64,000 bases of DNA from Cladopsammia gracilis (Eukaryota > Cnidaria > Anthozoa > Scleractinia > Dendrophylliidae). A program made the position numbers and the translations under genes. Below the pieces are notes generated by a model. The model was not told the DNA's origin and made no database searches. It saw nothing but the letters and a program-made list of their open reading frames with translations. The DNA lies in contig JAJGOT010000475.1 in assembly GCA_022457155.1 (NCBI GenBank), positions 196,001 to 260,000 of the forward strand. The letters run 5' to 3'. The stretch's first letter is position 1, and every line of letters begins with the position of its first letter. This document shows, piece by piece, positions 12,701 to 26,700 of this stretch.

Positions 12701-15700
12701 TCCCCGGAATTCCAGTCCAATGAACCCCCCCTCCCCTTCAGAATTCCAAGATGCCGCCCGTGGTATGGGTATGGATATTTTCTGGAACCACCCATTTGTA
12801 AGGGTTCTTTTGCTTTTTATTTCTCTTGGTTGTCTCTTCTTTTCTGTTTTATTCATTTTTTTGCTTGCCATCCCTGCAATGTTCTTGCTGCCTCAGATAT
12901 TAATTTTGCAGACAAAAACATGTATTTTTTTTTTAAAAAAAGTACACTTTGACCAGCTGTGTAAGTTCTTTATACATGTAATGTTCAAGTTTCTTATTGG
13001 ATAAACTGATGTAATGAAACCTGAGGTTGTGTTGAACTACTGGTAAGCCACTCACTGTCAGCATGTAACATTTTATTCCATAGTCCACTTGTTAACTGTA
13101 TGGCCTATTGTCATGCAAATCTCACAGGGTACAACAATTTCTGTACTTCTCCATACTCTTTCAAGGCCCAAGTCCAAGCCTATTTTCTGTAATTTCTCAA
13201 TGCCAAGGTCAAGCCTGATATTGATTTAGTCGCCTCATTTACAATGTATCAATCAGTTTCAAGGCAAAGTCCAATGTAAGACAATCTTTGTAAGATGTTA
13301 TCAAACAAAGGTCCCAGTCAGTTCTGTCATATTTTCCCTCATGCTCTTACCTATAATGTAATAGCGCATGCCCCACTCAGTCATTCTTCCATCGCTTCGC
13401 ACTGAGCTAAAGTGGAAATGAAGACAACGCAGGGGGTTTCTTGGTTTCAATTCAAAGTCACGAAACCCCGTGTACAAGGCTACCAAAATAAACCAAAAAT
13501 ACTGGCGTATTTTGCTGCATAAAACATGACAAAATGTCCTCGTTTTCTTTGAACAACGGTTTCAGATTGGCAGATGAAAAAGTGAAATGAAATGAAAAGA
13601 ACCTTTGAAAATGCCCTTCATCGTTCCATCGCATGACAAAATATTCCATGATTCTTGGAGTATTTTAGCAGCCTTGTTTAGGCGTTTCTATGCCCAGCCT
13701 TCCATATTGAAGGCAAAGAAGCCCCTGGGCAGGAGGTTGGATAGTAATTGCTTATTTTTTTGGAGAAATTTAGGGAATTATGCATGCAAGTGTTAAACAT
13801 TGTTCATGGGAAGGAACCATCCACCCTTCAGCTGGCATACATTAACCCTTTCACCCCCAGAGTCATTTATGGAGACTGTGATGTAGTGTTAAGTTCTAAC
13901 TTTTGAGTCTGTCAAGAAATCCTATGGTGTGACCATTCAAATGAAACCTCTTCAGCAGTACTTTTGCATGGTACCATTTGTTCTAACTTTTGAGTCTGTC
14001 AAGAAATCCTATGGTGTGACCATTCAAATGAAACCTCTTCAGTAGTACTTTTGCATGGTACCATTTGTTCTAACTTTTGAGTCTGTGGACAAAATCCTAT
14101 GGTGTGACCATTCAAATGAAACCTCTTCAGTAGTACTTTTGCATGGTGCCATTTGTTGTAACTTTTGAGTCTGTGGATGAGATCCTATGGTGTGACCGTT
14201 CAAATGAAACCTCTTCAGCAATACTTTTGCATGGTACCATTTGTTCTAACTTTTGAGTCTGTGGATGAGATCCTATGGTGTGACCATTCAATTGAAACCT
14301 CTTCAGCAGTACTTTTGCATGGTACCATTTGTTCTAACTTTTGAGTCTGTTGACGAAATCCTATGGTGTGACCATTCAAATAAAACCTCTTCAGCAGCAC
14401 TTTTGCATGGTACCATTTGTTCTAACTTTTGAGTCTGTTGATGAAATCCTGTGGTGTGACCATTCAAATGAAACCTCTTCAGCAGTACTTTTGCATGGTA
14501 CCATTTGTTCTAACTTTTGAGTCTGTTGACGAAATCCTATGGTGTGACCATTCAAATGAAACCTCTTCAGCAGTACTTTTTAATCTTTGGCACTCTTGGG
14601 AGTTAAGGGTTACACAGGAACTATGAAACCTCCCATAAGTACTCACCCATAGCTTAGGGACAACATATGAGTGTCTGCTAAGGAAAGATGTCCACTTATG
14701 GGCAGTACAGCATGTAGTGTTGTGGGGAGTGTCCCTGTTACAAGAGCTAACCCTATGGGAGGTGCATGTGTATTAGCAGAGTTTGAGTGTAGCTAAATGT
14801 TTTTCTTCACATTTTGTTTTAAAGCCATGGCCAATCATTGGAGGAATCCTAGGTGAACCACCGGAGAGTGCCACTGCAGAACTCATAGTCACTGGGTAAG
14901 TGTAAGTTGTACACCTAACATTGAATTGTGTCAGGGATGTCATTAAGGGCTGAGGAATTCCCCGGGCAACTACACTTCTGAGCCCCGGCTACTTTCATAG
15001 ACAAACAAGGCAATGCTACTAATAGAACTGTGTTTTCCCCAGGCTACTTTTTCCATTTTCAACCCTGTGTGTTCAACAGAAACTGCTTGTTTACTCTCAG
15101 AATAAGCCATTGTGTGTGTGTTATGTCGCTTTAATCATGCATTCAAAAGGCTTTTTTAACAAGCATCATAACAATTTTGGCCTAGTTTTCATGTACATTT
15201 AATTTGTTTTGATGATAAATGTATTATAATTGTGTTTTTTTGTTTGCCATATAGTAATGGTATGGTTGGTAGAATTGTGGCACCAATAAACTAAAATTTA
15301 CGATCCTTTGTTGCAGTCACTCAGATGGGTCAGTGAAGTTCTGGGCTGCATCGTCAGGTAAGCCTTCCATTGTTGAATTCAGATCATCAGTTAATTTGCC
15401 TTGTGCTATTGCAATAAATGCAAAATGTTGCAGGATAATATTATGAACCTTTTTGTACTTCTCTCACTTACAGTATATCACCTCCTTCTCACTTTGTTTT
15501 CACTCCCTTATCTCCAAATTCCACCCCCATTTCTCCTGGATTTCTTTGCTCCTCAAGATCCTCCTCCTCCTCCTCTTCCCTCACTGGACTAGCACCTGGG
15601 TTGGGAAATAGCAGTGCCACTAGCCAGTTCATGCTACTGAAACTACTGCAGCTTCTATCAGCATTACTATACACTATGTTAATAAAAGACTACAATATCA

Positions 15701-18700
15701 GGGTACTACAGTCTGTTAAAACATTATCTATGTGCTATGCTTATATTAAATAATCATGGCCTAATAAAAGTCCATGATTCTAGGTGCTACAATCTGTTGT
15801 TCTACAATGCTATGAATGTTAATTCTAACATTATAGTGAACTATACATTCTATTGACTATACTCCACTAACCCCACAAATGAACTGCATGAGATACATGT
15901 ATCACCAAATGAATTAGGAAATGTAGGGTTGTACAATGTTACAGTGTACCAAGAATTCTACTCCTTCACATTTGCTCATTGAAGACAAATGTTATGATAA
16001 CAGGATGTTTTGCCATGGCAGAAGGGACAACCATGCACTCATTGTACATTGGTTGTGCCAGCATTATTTTAGTTGTTCTTTAATTTTGCACCCTGCCAGC
16101 AGCCAGGCCACTGTCTCTGTAAGTCCATAATATGCTGAATGTCCCCTTGTTTTCTAACAGCTGTCTTAACATGTCTCTACAAACTGTCAACAAGCAAAAT
16201 TTTTGAGAAAAACACAAGTCCAACAGAGAACAGTGAAGCCAATGATAAAGAGGCACATCCTGAAGGATGCAGAGGAAATAACAGTGAACATTCCCCTTCA
16301 TCTATGGTGGACGTTGATTGCTATGCTGTGAACATGGTGGAACTGTGTGTCCGAAGTCGGACACTCTTGGTAGCTGGCACTAGTCATGTGATAGTTTATC
16401 AGTTTAGCACAATGGAAGAAACATTAGAACTTGTGGTAAGTAGTACGTTTTGTGTTTGCTGTTTGCAATAAAATCCCAGGTCCCTTTTGTGGCTTTGTAT
16501 TCAATATGGATGGATAATCGTGCAAATTTTGCATGATAATCCATCCAATGGTGATACCAATATCAGTCATTATTTTTTTCCAAGAGGGCACGGTAACGAA
16601 TCCTGCAATCTGATTGGTTCTTAGCGCGGTCCAGATTTTCCTATCTCTGCCTACGGTTACAGTAACACTTTCGTGAGTATTATAAAGTGATTTGAGAGAC
16701 GGGGAAAAAAGTTATTTACCGGCTTAGGGTCAGTCCAAATAGTGAAAAACTGTGACCGAGGTCTTGAAAATACTGCCCTTGGCCTTCGGACTCGGGAAGC
16801 ATTTTCAAGACCTCGGTCACAGTTTTTCACTATAAGGACCTTCCAGTCGGCAAATAACATATATTTACATGTAGGGACCTTCGGATCAGAGTGTGAGTAT
16901 GCAAATGAGTACAAGTGCATGCTTTACATTATCAGCCACTGCCTGTATGGTTAGTTCAGTTGGTAGCTAAGTGCCAGCCTGCAGAGCGGAAGGTCATGGG
17001 TTCAAATCCCAGCTGAACAACCAACCAGGATCTTGAAAATAACTGGTGAGATCATTTGGGCTGTGCTCCACATCTTCCCCTTTCAGTTTATTGTGTCATT
17101 AGGCAGTGACATTAATCCAATGGCTTTTTTTTCCTTCACCAGAACTATTAACTAATGGGTAGGACATAGGGTTGCTGTTGTTTGTAGTCTGTTCTCAATG
17201 TGTGTGTGTGTGTTTCTGGGAGGTCCTTAATACATAAACCCTCAAGATTATATTTCTGAATGTCTCAGATACATTCTGTAAATTACTAAAAAAATACGAA
17301 GGCAGCCCAATTCCATTTTGAGAGCCTAATGTCATTTTAATTTGTATAATGTCACTTGCAGCAACTTGACATCAGCATGATGTTTGATCTGAATGCAGAC
17401 TTGTCACCAGATGATGTCTCAAGCCCAACTGATGATAAAGGAGAGGGCCTGATATTAAGCCCTACCTCAACCTCCTTGCCTGTGTCATGCCCAACTCTAA
17501 CCTGTAAAACTGGTTTGTACAAGAGGTCCCCAGGATTTCAGCCGACAGTCTGCTGTATGATTCCGTCATTGGGATCTGATGTTATACCTCTTAGTAACTT
17601 GGCAGTGAGCTCTGAATTTGGCGTGTAAGTTAGCATGCATTGGCTATGAAAATCTGAATAACAGTGACTGACTTTTTTAACTCAGAGACCGGTCATTATT
17701 TAGCAGGAGCGGGGTACCATAGGGTCGCAACTTTTTTATTGGGATTTTGGGGAGAGTGGCAATTTTTTAGACCAAATTTTCGTCAAGAGTCTCAAAATGT
17801 CACAATTTTTGGATGAAAACTGGGGAGGGCCACACTTTTTTTGGTAAAATGTTTACGAAAATTAGTGGTCCTCTCCCTAGATTTATATCTAAACTAAAGT
17901 GCTTTGTCTCATAAGTACCTTTAAATTATTCTCTCCGTTGTAATGCTAACCACCTCTCCCCATCTAATTTATTGTTGCATTTGTTTTTGGTTAATTATAT
18001 TCCTATTTCAATTTTTGTTTTCTTTTTTCAGGATTTCCATCAGCAATGGTCCTTCTTTGGCATTGGTTGACATAGTTCAACGGAAGCTCATAACAGTTTT
18101 ATCAGCACAGGACATGTGTGGTAAGGGACTTTTACTCATGGATTAGAGGACCAAGTTGAAAATTATTGAAATTATTTTGATTTTAAAATTAGTTTCAAAT
18201 TCTGCTCTGCAAATTAAAGTAAACCATTGATAAAAAAAAAAAACTACTAATACCATAACAAAGTATTCATCCACAATATTATTAACACCTCTTTCTGTAT
18301 GAGCAAGGAATTGCTTAAAATCTATGTTAGAATCAAGCTCCTTGATGCTCTAGAAATTTAGGATTACTGTTTCAAATGCTGTGAAAACAGCAGATTCAAG
18401 GTCGGGCCTCAAAATGAGATGTTTGTTAGATTTTTCTTCCAAAAACTTGGAACTTGAAAAAGCCTAAAAATGCACATACATAAGCCTTTTTTCACTCTGT
18501 CCTTCAACATTTACTGAGAACTAGTTTTCCAAAAACAGCATAATTCCCTGTTATGGTCCTTCAAACAGGATTCTGTCAATTCTGTTATTTTATGAGATTA
18601 TTTATGAATGTTGTGGAAAGTTTGTATGAATTTTGCTATACATGTCCATAATTTTCATAACAACATTTGCAGCTGTCGCTGATTCACCGTTATCGTCAGC

Positions 18701-20750
18701 ACCTCCGACTGTTACAACTCCAGTGATTACTGGCACCCCCCTGACATTCTCTATCAATGCTGATGGCACAGGGGGGGAAATCCAAATTGATCTTGGCTCA
18801 AAACCTGAAAGGAGAAAGAGCCGGCCACCTCGTCCTCCTCCCCCGGTGAGGAGACTCAGTAATAAGCCTGCTGAACAGAATGGCGGCAGTGAAACTGTAG
18901 ATGGCATCAGACAAAGAACAACAAGCAATCTTAATATGGATGTTGGTCCCCCTGACAGCATCAGCTGTGTGCGGTTTGCATGTACCTTCACAAAAAAGCA
19001 CGGTAAGTTTATGCCCTCTGTTATAACAAATGGTATCAGATTAGCAAATAGAGTCAATGTTGCCACGTGTCTGTTCAGTTATAGATCACAGATGACGTCA
19101 AAATGTGGTAAGAACAAAAAAGGGGACAACAAGCCACAGGCGAGTTCAATGGCCACTGTTGGCCTTACCACATTTTGACATCTTCTGTGATCCATAACTC
19201 AACAGATGCATGGTTAATGGAATCTATTTATTATTTTTTTAAATAAATGGGAAGAAAAATTTTCCATGCCAACAACACTACTTTTTGCTTCAGTTTCGTA
19301 CTTTTCTCAGTAATTGACAATTTTTGTTGCCTTCACTTAACCCCGTTCCAGAACAATCTCATCCACATTATCAAAACTGTCCACCATGTTGGACAAAACA
19401 GAGAAAATAAATTCTCCATGATGCCAGCTGTGCTTCTGTACTCTAATAGATCATAGGTAATGACTGTTATATAATTATTGTCGCGTTCGAATTTCGTGTT
19501 GGTTTCCCTGTGCCTTGCATGCAGGAAAATTTGAGATTTTTTGGTGTCCGGTCTTCCAAATGGCCTCCCCTATTGCTTTTTGCAGGGGATCATGTTGCCG
19601 GAAATTCCTTCAAACGTGACTCCATATTCTCTGATTACTGCTGGTATAATTCATAATAGCAAATGTCAAAGATAAATAGCACCATACCATGGAACCCTGT
19701 TAGAAGTCCGTAAACTGTTATGTCAGGATTTTCCGGATATTCAGATAGCAAAATAACTGCATTCATCATGTATCGAAAAGGGAGTAGCCATATTTTATAA
19801 AGAGGGGGTTGTAAAGTGGGCTGCTAATGTACAAGTCTACAGCTAAGCAGTGACCTTTTGTGAATTTTCACTGAAATCAGTCTTTGTTGATTTTAAGCGC
19901 TATTAGCCTTAACTTAATCACTGTTGGATGTTTTTGCAGATAACTTGATAAGCCCATGTCTGTGGGTGGGAACAGCTCTTGGCAATGTGTTTGTTGTGGT
20001 GCTTAACTTGCCTGTCAGAGAACAGAGAGAATCACAGCCTGTGCTAACTATAACCACAGGTAACCCAATTATCTCATGTGCGCCATTTCATTCAGTGTCC
20101 AAAGAAACTATTCTCATTTATTGTCTATTTAGTATTATTGCAAGCCAGCTAGAAAGTAGCCTGTGAATATGGCTGCCTTCCAACACTTCTGGCCACTAGG
20201 GGTTTGCACACTTGCCTCAAGCGGCCGGAAGTGACGAGAGACAGCTGTGTTTCGTAGGCTAGCTACATGTATGTATGTATGTAGTTAGCACTTCTAAGCT
20301 TCTATAACTAGATTTTTAGCAGTTTCTTTTATCTCTCAAGGATGGTTGAACTTGAAGCGAAACATGCGAGTGCAAGTTTAAGTCGCATTACGTGCAGAAA
20401 TCAACATGTGGGATGAGAAGTTTCTTCATGGCAAACAATCACCGCTGGCACTGTTTGCATGTTTTGTTTTTTGCTTATAAACCATTCTTGAGAGAAAAGT
20501 CAGACTGCTCGCGTAGTCCGCTTTAATCGCGGCTGCAGGATATCATGACAAAACAGGCAAGAAAACTAAATAATTTGTCAGAGACAAGTAACTGGTAATC
20601 CTTCGAGTCCTAAGAGTGGTGTGTGTCTAATTTAGTTTTGTCAAGTAGACACTCAAGAAAATTAAAAACTTGCTGTCCCTCTTTTTTTCGAGAGCTAAAA
20701 TAATTAAAAGTAGCGGAACTTAACAGTTTGGGATTGGGTAAAACAAGGCC

Positions 20751-20784
<34 letters not shown>

Positions 20785-23700
20785 CCATTTTGAAGGTTCA
20801 ATGCCTTTTAAGGGGCATATAGACTAAAGGTGTTACATGGAGTGTTTGTTTGTTTGTATTGCAGGGACATTATTCCAACCTAAAGCAGGTGTTATTCTAA
20901 GCATTGTTATCCTAGACGGACATGGCCATCTGTTTCCCTCTCCATTTCAGTTTTGGAAGGAAAAAGATTCACAGCAGAATAAGAGTACGTAATATTAATG
21001 CCTCCTAAGTACTGTCAACCTCGTCCCCAGGGTCCTCTCTCTTCAGCCACGTCATCATCGAGAGAGACCCTACATGGTTGTGCCAAAATCATACCGTCCA
21101 GAAGGACGTCGGACACCTTGTTGAGACTAATGTCGACACTTAGAATAGCCTAACGTACCACTGTACCATCTAGCTTCTTGGGTTGCTTAGTCCTAAATTG
21201 AGCTATATAAACTGCTACCCCTAACCTCAACTGAAAGCTAACCAGTTACTCCGTTATACTAGTAATAATCAGAGATTAAGAGTGCGTTCGACATGTTCGT
21301 TAAAAGCTGAATTGAAAGAAGCAGTATAGATGTCGATTCACACTATGCTAAATGTTTTTGTTCACCGCCACTTGAGAGTGCAAGGAACTCGCAAACATTT
21401 TGCTGTGACAAGGAAGAAACAGCGTGACATTTGCGTTACTTTTTGTTGACATTTACATACATGCAAATATATCAAGCGAATAACATTGAATATTTGACAA
21501 ACAACAGCACAGATGTAATTAAGATGATGTGATTCAAACATAAGCTTACAAGATGTACAATAAAACTAAACAAAATCATATAGAAATCGAATGTTATTTA
21601 GTAAAATAGCAATGATAAGATAAGCAAACAAAGGAACACCGTGATGCAGCCGTCTATATTTTTAATACCTGAAAAACAGCAACAACAGCGAGCTAAAACA
21701 TGCGGCCATAAGTTACGGGGAAGAATTGTTGGATTCAAACAGAAAAAGAAATCGCAGCCAACCATTATTTCACTTGCCGTAGGACAGAGACCGATGAATT
21801 GTGTATATAGAGATCGACAGCGTTCGTAAACAGACCCTGAAATGTCCGTGGTTGATTTTGCCGTCAAACCTTTGCCAGGCTTCATTTCACTTGCCATATG
21901 TGATAAAAATTGGTCAATTCTCAACTTTTTTCTGGCTGTTGAAAAGCATAAGGTTGCTTTTATGTGCAGCGAAAGCGTCGCCAGCGAGGCCAAAGTAGAT
22001 ACCAGTTCCCGCCCGTGAATTTGCCCCTGAAAAACACAAAAGAATCTTCGGGGGGGCTAATCGGATGTCCAAGCATGAGAAAAATCTCGATTTTTTCCGC
22101 TAGGAAATTGCACAGGACACCCAACACATGATACAGGACATTCAACACGAAATTAGGATCGCGTTCGCAGACGAACGCAATAAGTCTCAATAAGGTGTCC
22201 AACGTCCTTCTGGACGGTATGATTTGGGCTTGACCACCCTACGTGTAGTTGCGGCTGCTCACATGCCACCCTGTGAGAAAAACTCCTCCATCAGGGTAGG
22301 GTCAACCGAGGGCAATATAAATCTACGCCTTTGAAAATCTATAGTTAAGTCTAAGAAAGGTCAAAAGAGCCAAAAATGGCGTAACTGAAGAGAGAAGACT
22401 ACTGCTACAGTTCTTCTCTTACAGGCACTTAGGCACTTGATTGTTACTGACTTTACGGGCCTTGTGCTTATTACTGACTTTTGCTGCAATATAAAATAAA
22501 TTTTGCCGCTTTTATAGAGTCAGGCCTGGCGCACGCTACTCGTACACGAGCGTAATACCGTGCTTATGCACCAATTCACGTTCTGCAAAAAGCACGGATT
22601 TCACGCAAAAGCACACGAGGAAAAAAAACATAAAAGGCACAAGTTAGGCACAGACTAGGCACAGCTTCGGCACGTTTCACAGAATGCTTAGGCACAGTTT
22701 ACGCCCATTTAGGCTCGTTTTTCGGAAACGTTATATTTAACTCGTCCGAAGGCAAGCCGTACGAAAATTCTCGGCGAGTGACCAACCAGATACAGTCCGT
22801 AAAAAATATGGTTATCAGCGAGAATCGAAAATGACGAGTCATAGTAATAATTCGGCTGACACGAGCAAGACAAACAAACGAGAATTGAGCGAGAACAGCA
22901 AGACATAATAATAATAAAACATGATAAATGTGACCTTCCACGGGAAAACGTACACTAAACAGTTATCTGTTAAACGGCCTAAAAGCGTTTGATCGCAGTT
23001 CGGAAACTGCGTTAAAATGGTTAAGGAAAGCATTAGAAGCGTTGGAAAAACCGTTCGAATTTTCATCCATGCCGTTTGAAGCGTTTATAAAAAAAGCGTA
23101 CAAAACTTTTTTCCAGGCCTTTGACGCGTTGAAAGCGTTAGGAAAGTCGTTCAAATTATTCGTTCGGTCCACAGAGTTTAATACTTTACAAAAGTCGTTT
23201 GAACAAAACATTTAAACAGCAGTTTTAAGGCTTACCTTCTCTGTAGTTTGATTTGACTTCTTCGTTCTTTGTTCTCGTGAAATTCGACAAAATATCGCCG
23301 ACATTTCGAGAGTACTTTCGCATCGTTCTCATGATAACTCGCACACGAAAATTCGCAAAGCAAATTTAAAAAAAAGAAGCGAATTTTTAGAAATTTCGCT
23401 GAAACGAAACGAAACGAAACACCGGTGAACTTTCCTGCCGAAAATACAAAGTATTGCAGCGCCAGTTCGCTTAAACAAAGATTGTTTGGTATAAAACGCG
23501 TCGTGAACTTAAATATTTGAAGAAAACGTGATATAAATCTATCTTTCTGTTTTAACAATTCGAAATTAGCGTTGTTTTCCGCTTTGTAATCATTGTTACT
23601 CAACTGGTGCACTGATTCTTTTTGGAGACAGATCCTTTTGTCAATAAACACGCAAATCTCTCCGCGCTGAAATGTGATCTGCACAGTTTTGACATCAGGT

Positions 23701-26700
23701 TATGCTAATTTATCGCTGAAATTTGACCAACTTGTGAAAACACCAGACAGCTCATCCGATGAATAAAATGACCCATTCCGTTTTATAAATCCAAATCGAA
23801 TGATAAAACTCCAAAACGTTAATTTGTTCGAACAACTTTTTGAATGTTTGGCAGTATTTATCCAAAGCCGATGAACGAATGGTCAGAAACTACATCTGTA
23901 TTAAATACAAGTACTATTCTACATCTCCAAACGGCTGGGAAAGCGGCAGTGCGGGAAGAATACAAGTAAACACGATTACTGATTTCCCGCCGTCGCTTTC
24001 ACTTGGAGAAAAAATAATTCGTTGCATGAGAACAATCTTGCAATTTATCGTCACAACAATGTGTGACCAAAAAGCACTGTGACACGAGCAAGATGAAAAT
24101 AATGTTTCCCGGGAATATTTACATAACGCCTTAAGGCCCGAATTAAGGCACAATTTAGGCACAACTTAGGCACAGCTTAGGCACTGCTTAGGCACAGCTT
24201 AGGCATGAAAAAAAGCTAGACATGCACATATCATGCTCATTAGCTATTAACTTTAATTGCAAAAGAAAAAAAGCCTACATATCATCAAAGCGGAGAAATT
24301 ATGAATTGTGCCAGGTTAGACTGTAAATGTTACGCGTAGTGTCCAAAATGCCCTCATTTTTGGTGACTATTGTAAAATTTTCTGTTTTATTCAACCCTAT
24401 ATGCAAAACTAAAATTGTTCACAGAGAAGACATTAATGAACTTTAGTTTTTTTACCAAATCTCAACCTAAACTGAATTTTAATAATTTCAGAAGAGCTAA
24501 ATTAAGTGTGAATTTTAGCCATGTACACCATTAGCGTGCGCCAGGCCCTTGGCCCAATATTAATGGAGCCAGAGCCCAACTTCATTGGCCCAATATTAAT
24601 GCAGCGAGAGGCCTACATCATTGGCCCAATATTAATGTGGCCGAAGCCCAACTTCATTGGCCCAATATTCAGGTAGGCAAAGCCCTACATTATTGGCCCA
24701 ATATTACTGTAGCCAGAGCCCAACTTCATTGGCCTAGTGTTAATGTAGCAGAGCCCAGCTTCATTGCCCCAATATTAACGAGCCAGAGCCCTACATCATT
24801 GGCCGAATATTAATATAGCCAGAGCCCAACTTCATTGGCCCAATATTAATGCAGCGAGAGGCCTACATCATTGGTCCAATAATAATGTAGCCAGAGCCTA
24901 CATCATTGGCCCAATATTAATATAGCCAGAGCGCAACTTCATTGGCCCAATATTAATGCAGCTAGAGCCCTACATCATTGGCCCAATATTAATATAGCCA
25001 GAGCGCAACTTCATTGGCCCAATATTAATGTAGCCAGAGCCCAACTTCATTGGCCCAATATTAATGTTGCCAGAGCCCAACATCATTGGCCCAATATTAA
25101 TATAGCCAGAGCGCAACTTCATTGGCCCAATATTAATGTAGCCAGAGCCCAACTTCATTGGCCCAATATTAATGTAGCCAGAGCCCAACATCATTGGCCC
25201 AATATTAATATAGCCAGAGCGCAACTTCATTGGCCCAATATTAGTGCAGTGAGAGGCCCACATCATTGGCCCAATATTAATGTAGCCAGAGCCCTACATC
25301 ATTGGCCCAATATTAATATAGCCAGAGCGCAACTTCATTGGCCCAATATTAATGTAGCCAGAGCCCTACATCATTGGCCCAATATTAATGCAGCCAGAGC
25401 CCTAAATCATTGGCCCAATATTAATATAGCCAGAGCGCAACTTCATTGGCCCAATATTAATGTAGCCAGAGCCCAACTTCATTGGCCCAATATTAATGTA
25501 GCCAGAGCCCAACATCATTGGCCCAATATTAATATAGCCAGAGCGCAACTTCATTGGCCCAATATTAATGCAGCGAGGGGCCTACATCATTTGCCCAATA
25601 TTAATGTAGCCAGAGCCCTACATTATTGGCCCAATATTAATATAGCCAGAGCGCAACTTCATTGGCCCAATATTACTGCAGCCAGAGCCCTACATCATTG
25701 GTCCAATATTAATGTAGCCAAAGTCCAGCTTCATTGGCCCAATATTCAGGTAGCCAGAGCCCTACATCATTGGCCCAATATTAATTTAGCCAGAGCCTTA
25801 CATCGTTGGCCCAATATTAATGCAGCCAGAACCCTACAGCATTGGGCCTGGCGCACGCTACTTGTGTACACGAGCGTAACACCGTGCTTGTGCACCAATT
25901 CACGTTCTGTGAAAGGCACGGATTTCACGCAAAAGCACACGACAAAAAAAAGACATAAAAGGCACAGACTAGGCACAGGTTCGGCACGTTTTACAGAATG
26001 CTTAGGCACAGTTTACGCCCATTTAGGCACGTTTTTCGGAAACGTTATATTTAACTCGTCCGAAGGCAAGCCGTACGAAAATTCTCGGCGAGTGACCAGC
26101 CAGATACAGTCCGTAAAAAATATGGTTATCAGCGAGAATCGAAAGTGACAAGTCATAGTAATAATTCGGCTGACACGAGGAAGACAAACAAACGAGAATT
26201 GAGCGAGAACAGCAAGACATAATAATAATAATAAAACATGATAAATGTGACCTTCCACGGGAAAACGTACACTAAACAGTTATCTGTTAAACGGCCTAAA
26301 AGCGTTTGATCGCAGTTCGGAAACTGCGTTAAAATGGTTTAGGAAAGCATTAGAAGCGTTGGAAAACCCGTTCGAATTTTCATCCATGCCGTTTGAAGCG
26401 TTTATAGAAAAAGCGTACAAAACTTTTTTCCAGGCCGTTGACGCGTTGAAAGCGTTAGAAAAGTCGTTCAAATTATTCGTTCGGTCCACAGAGTTTAATA
26501 CTTTACAAAAGTCGTTTGAACAAAACATTTAAACAGCAGTTTTAAGGCTTACCTTCTCTGTAGTTTGATTTGACTTTTTCGTTCTTTGTTCTCGTGAATA
26601 TTCGACAAAATATCGCCGACATTTCGAGAGTACTTTCGCATCGTTCTCATGATAACTCGCACACGAAAATTCGCAAAGCAAATTGAAAAAAAGAAGCGAA

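Noticed and set aside
14039..14400. Repeated NGHTIG-type peptides on the minus strand
   Set aside because: Translation of the 87-bp array; no gene context.
13894..14583. CRISPR-like repeat array
   Set aside because: Units are contiguous with no unique spacers, and the DNA is clearly metazoan; the same applies to 24548-25844 and 39196-39941.
18602..19066. 154-codon minus-strand frame
   Set aside because: It is the reverse strand of the tomosyn linker exon; splice sites and phase favour the plus strand.
21598..21993. 131-codon minus-strand frame in foldback copy A
   Set aside because: Cys/Leu-rich without any domain I can name; it lies inside a repeat and copy B does not keep it.
25249..26148. 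299-codon open frame with 12-residue repeats
   Set aside because: It runs through the 36-bp array into the right composite copy. A period divisible by 3 keeps any stop-free frame open, and the minus strand shows the same effect at 24970-25266.
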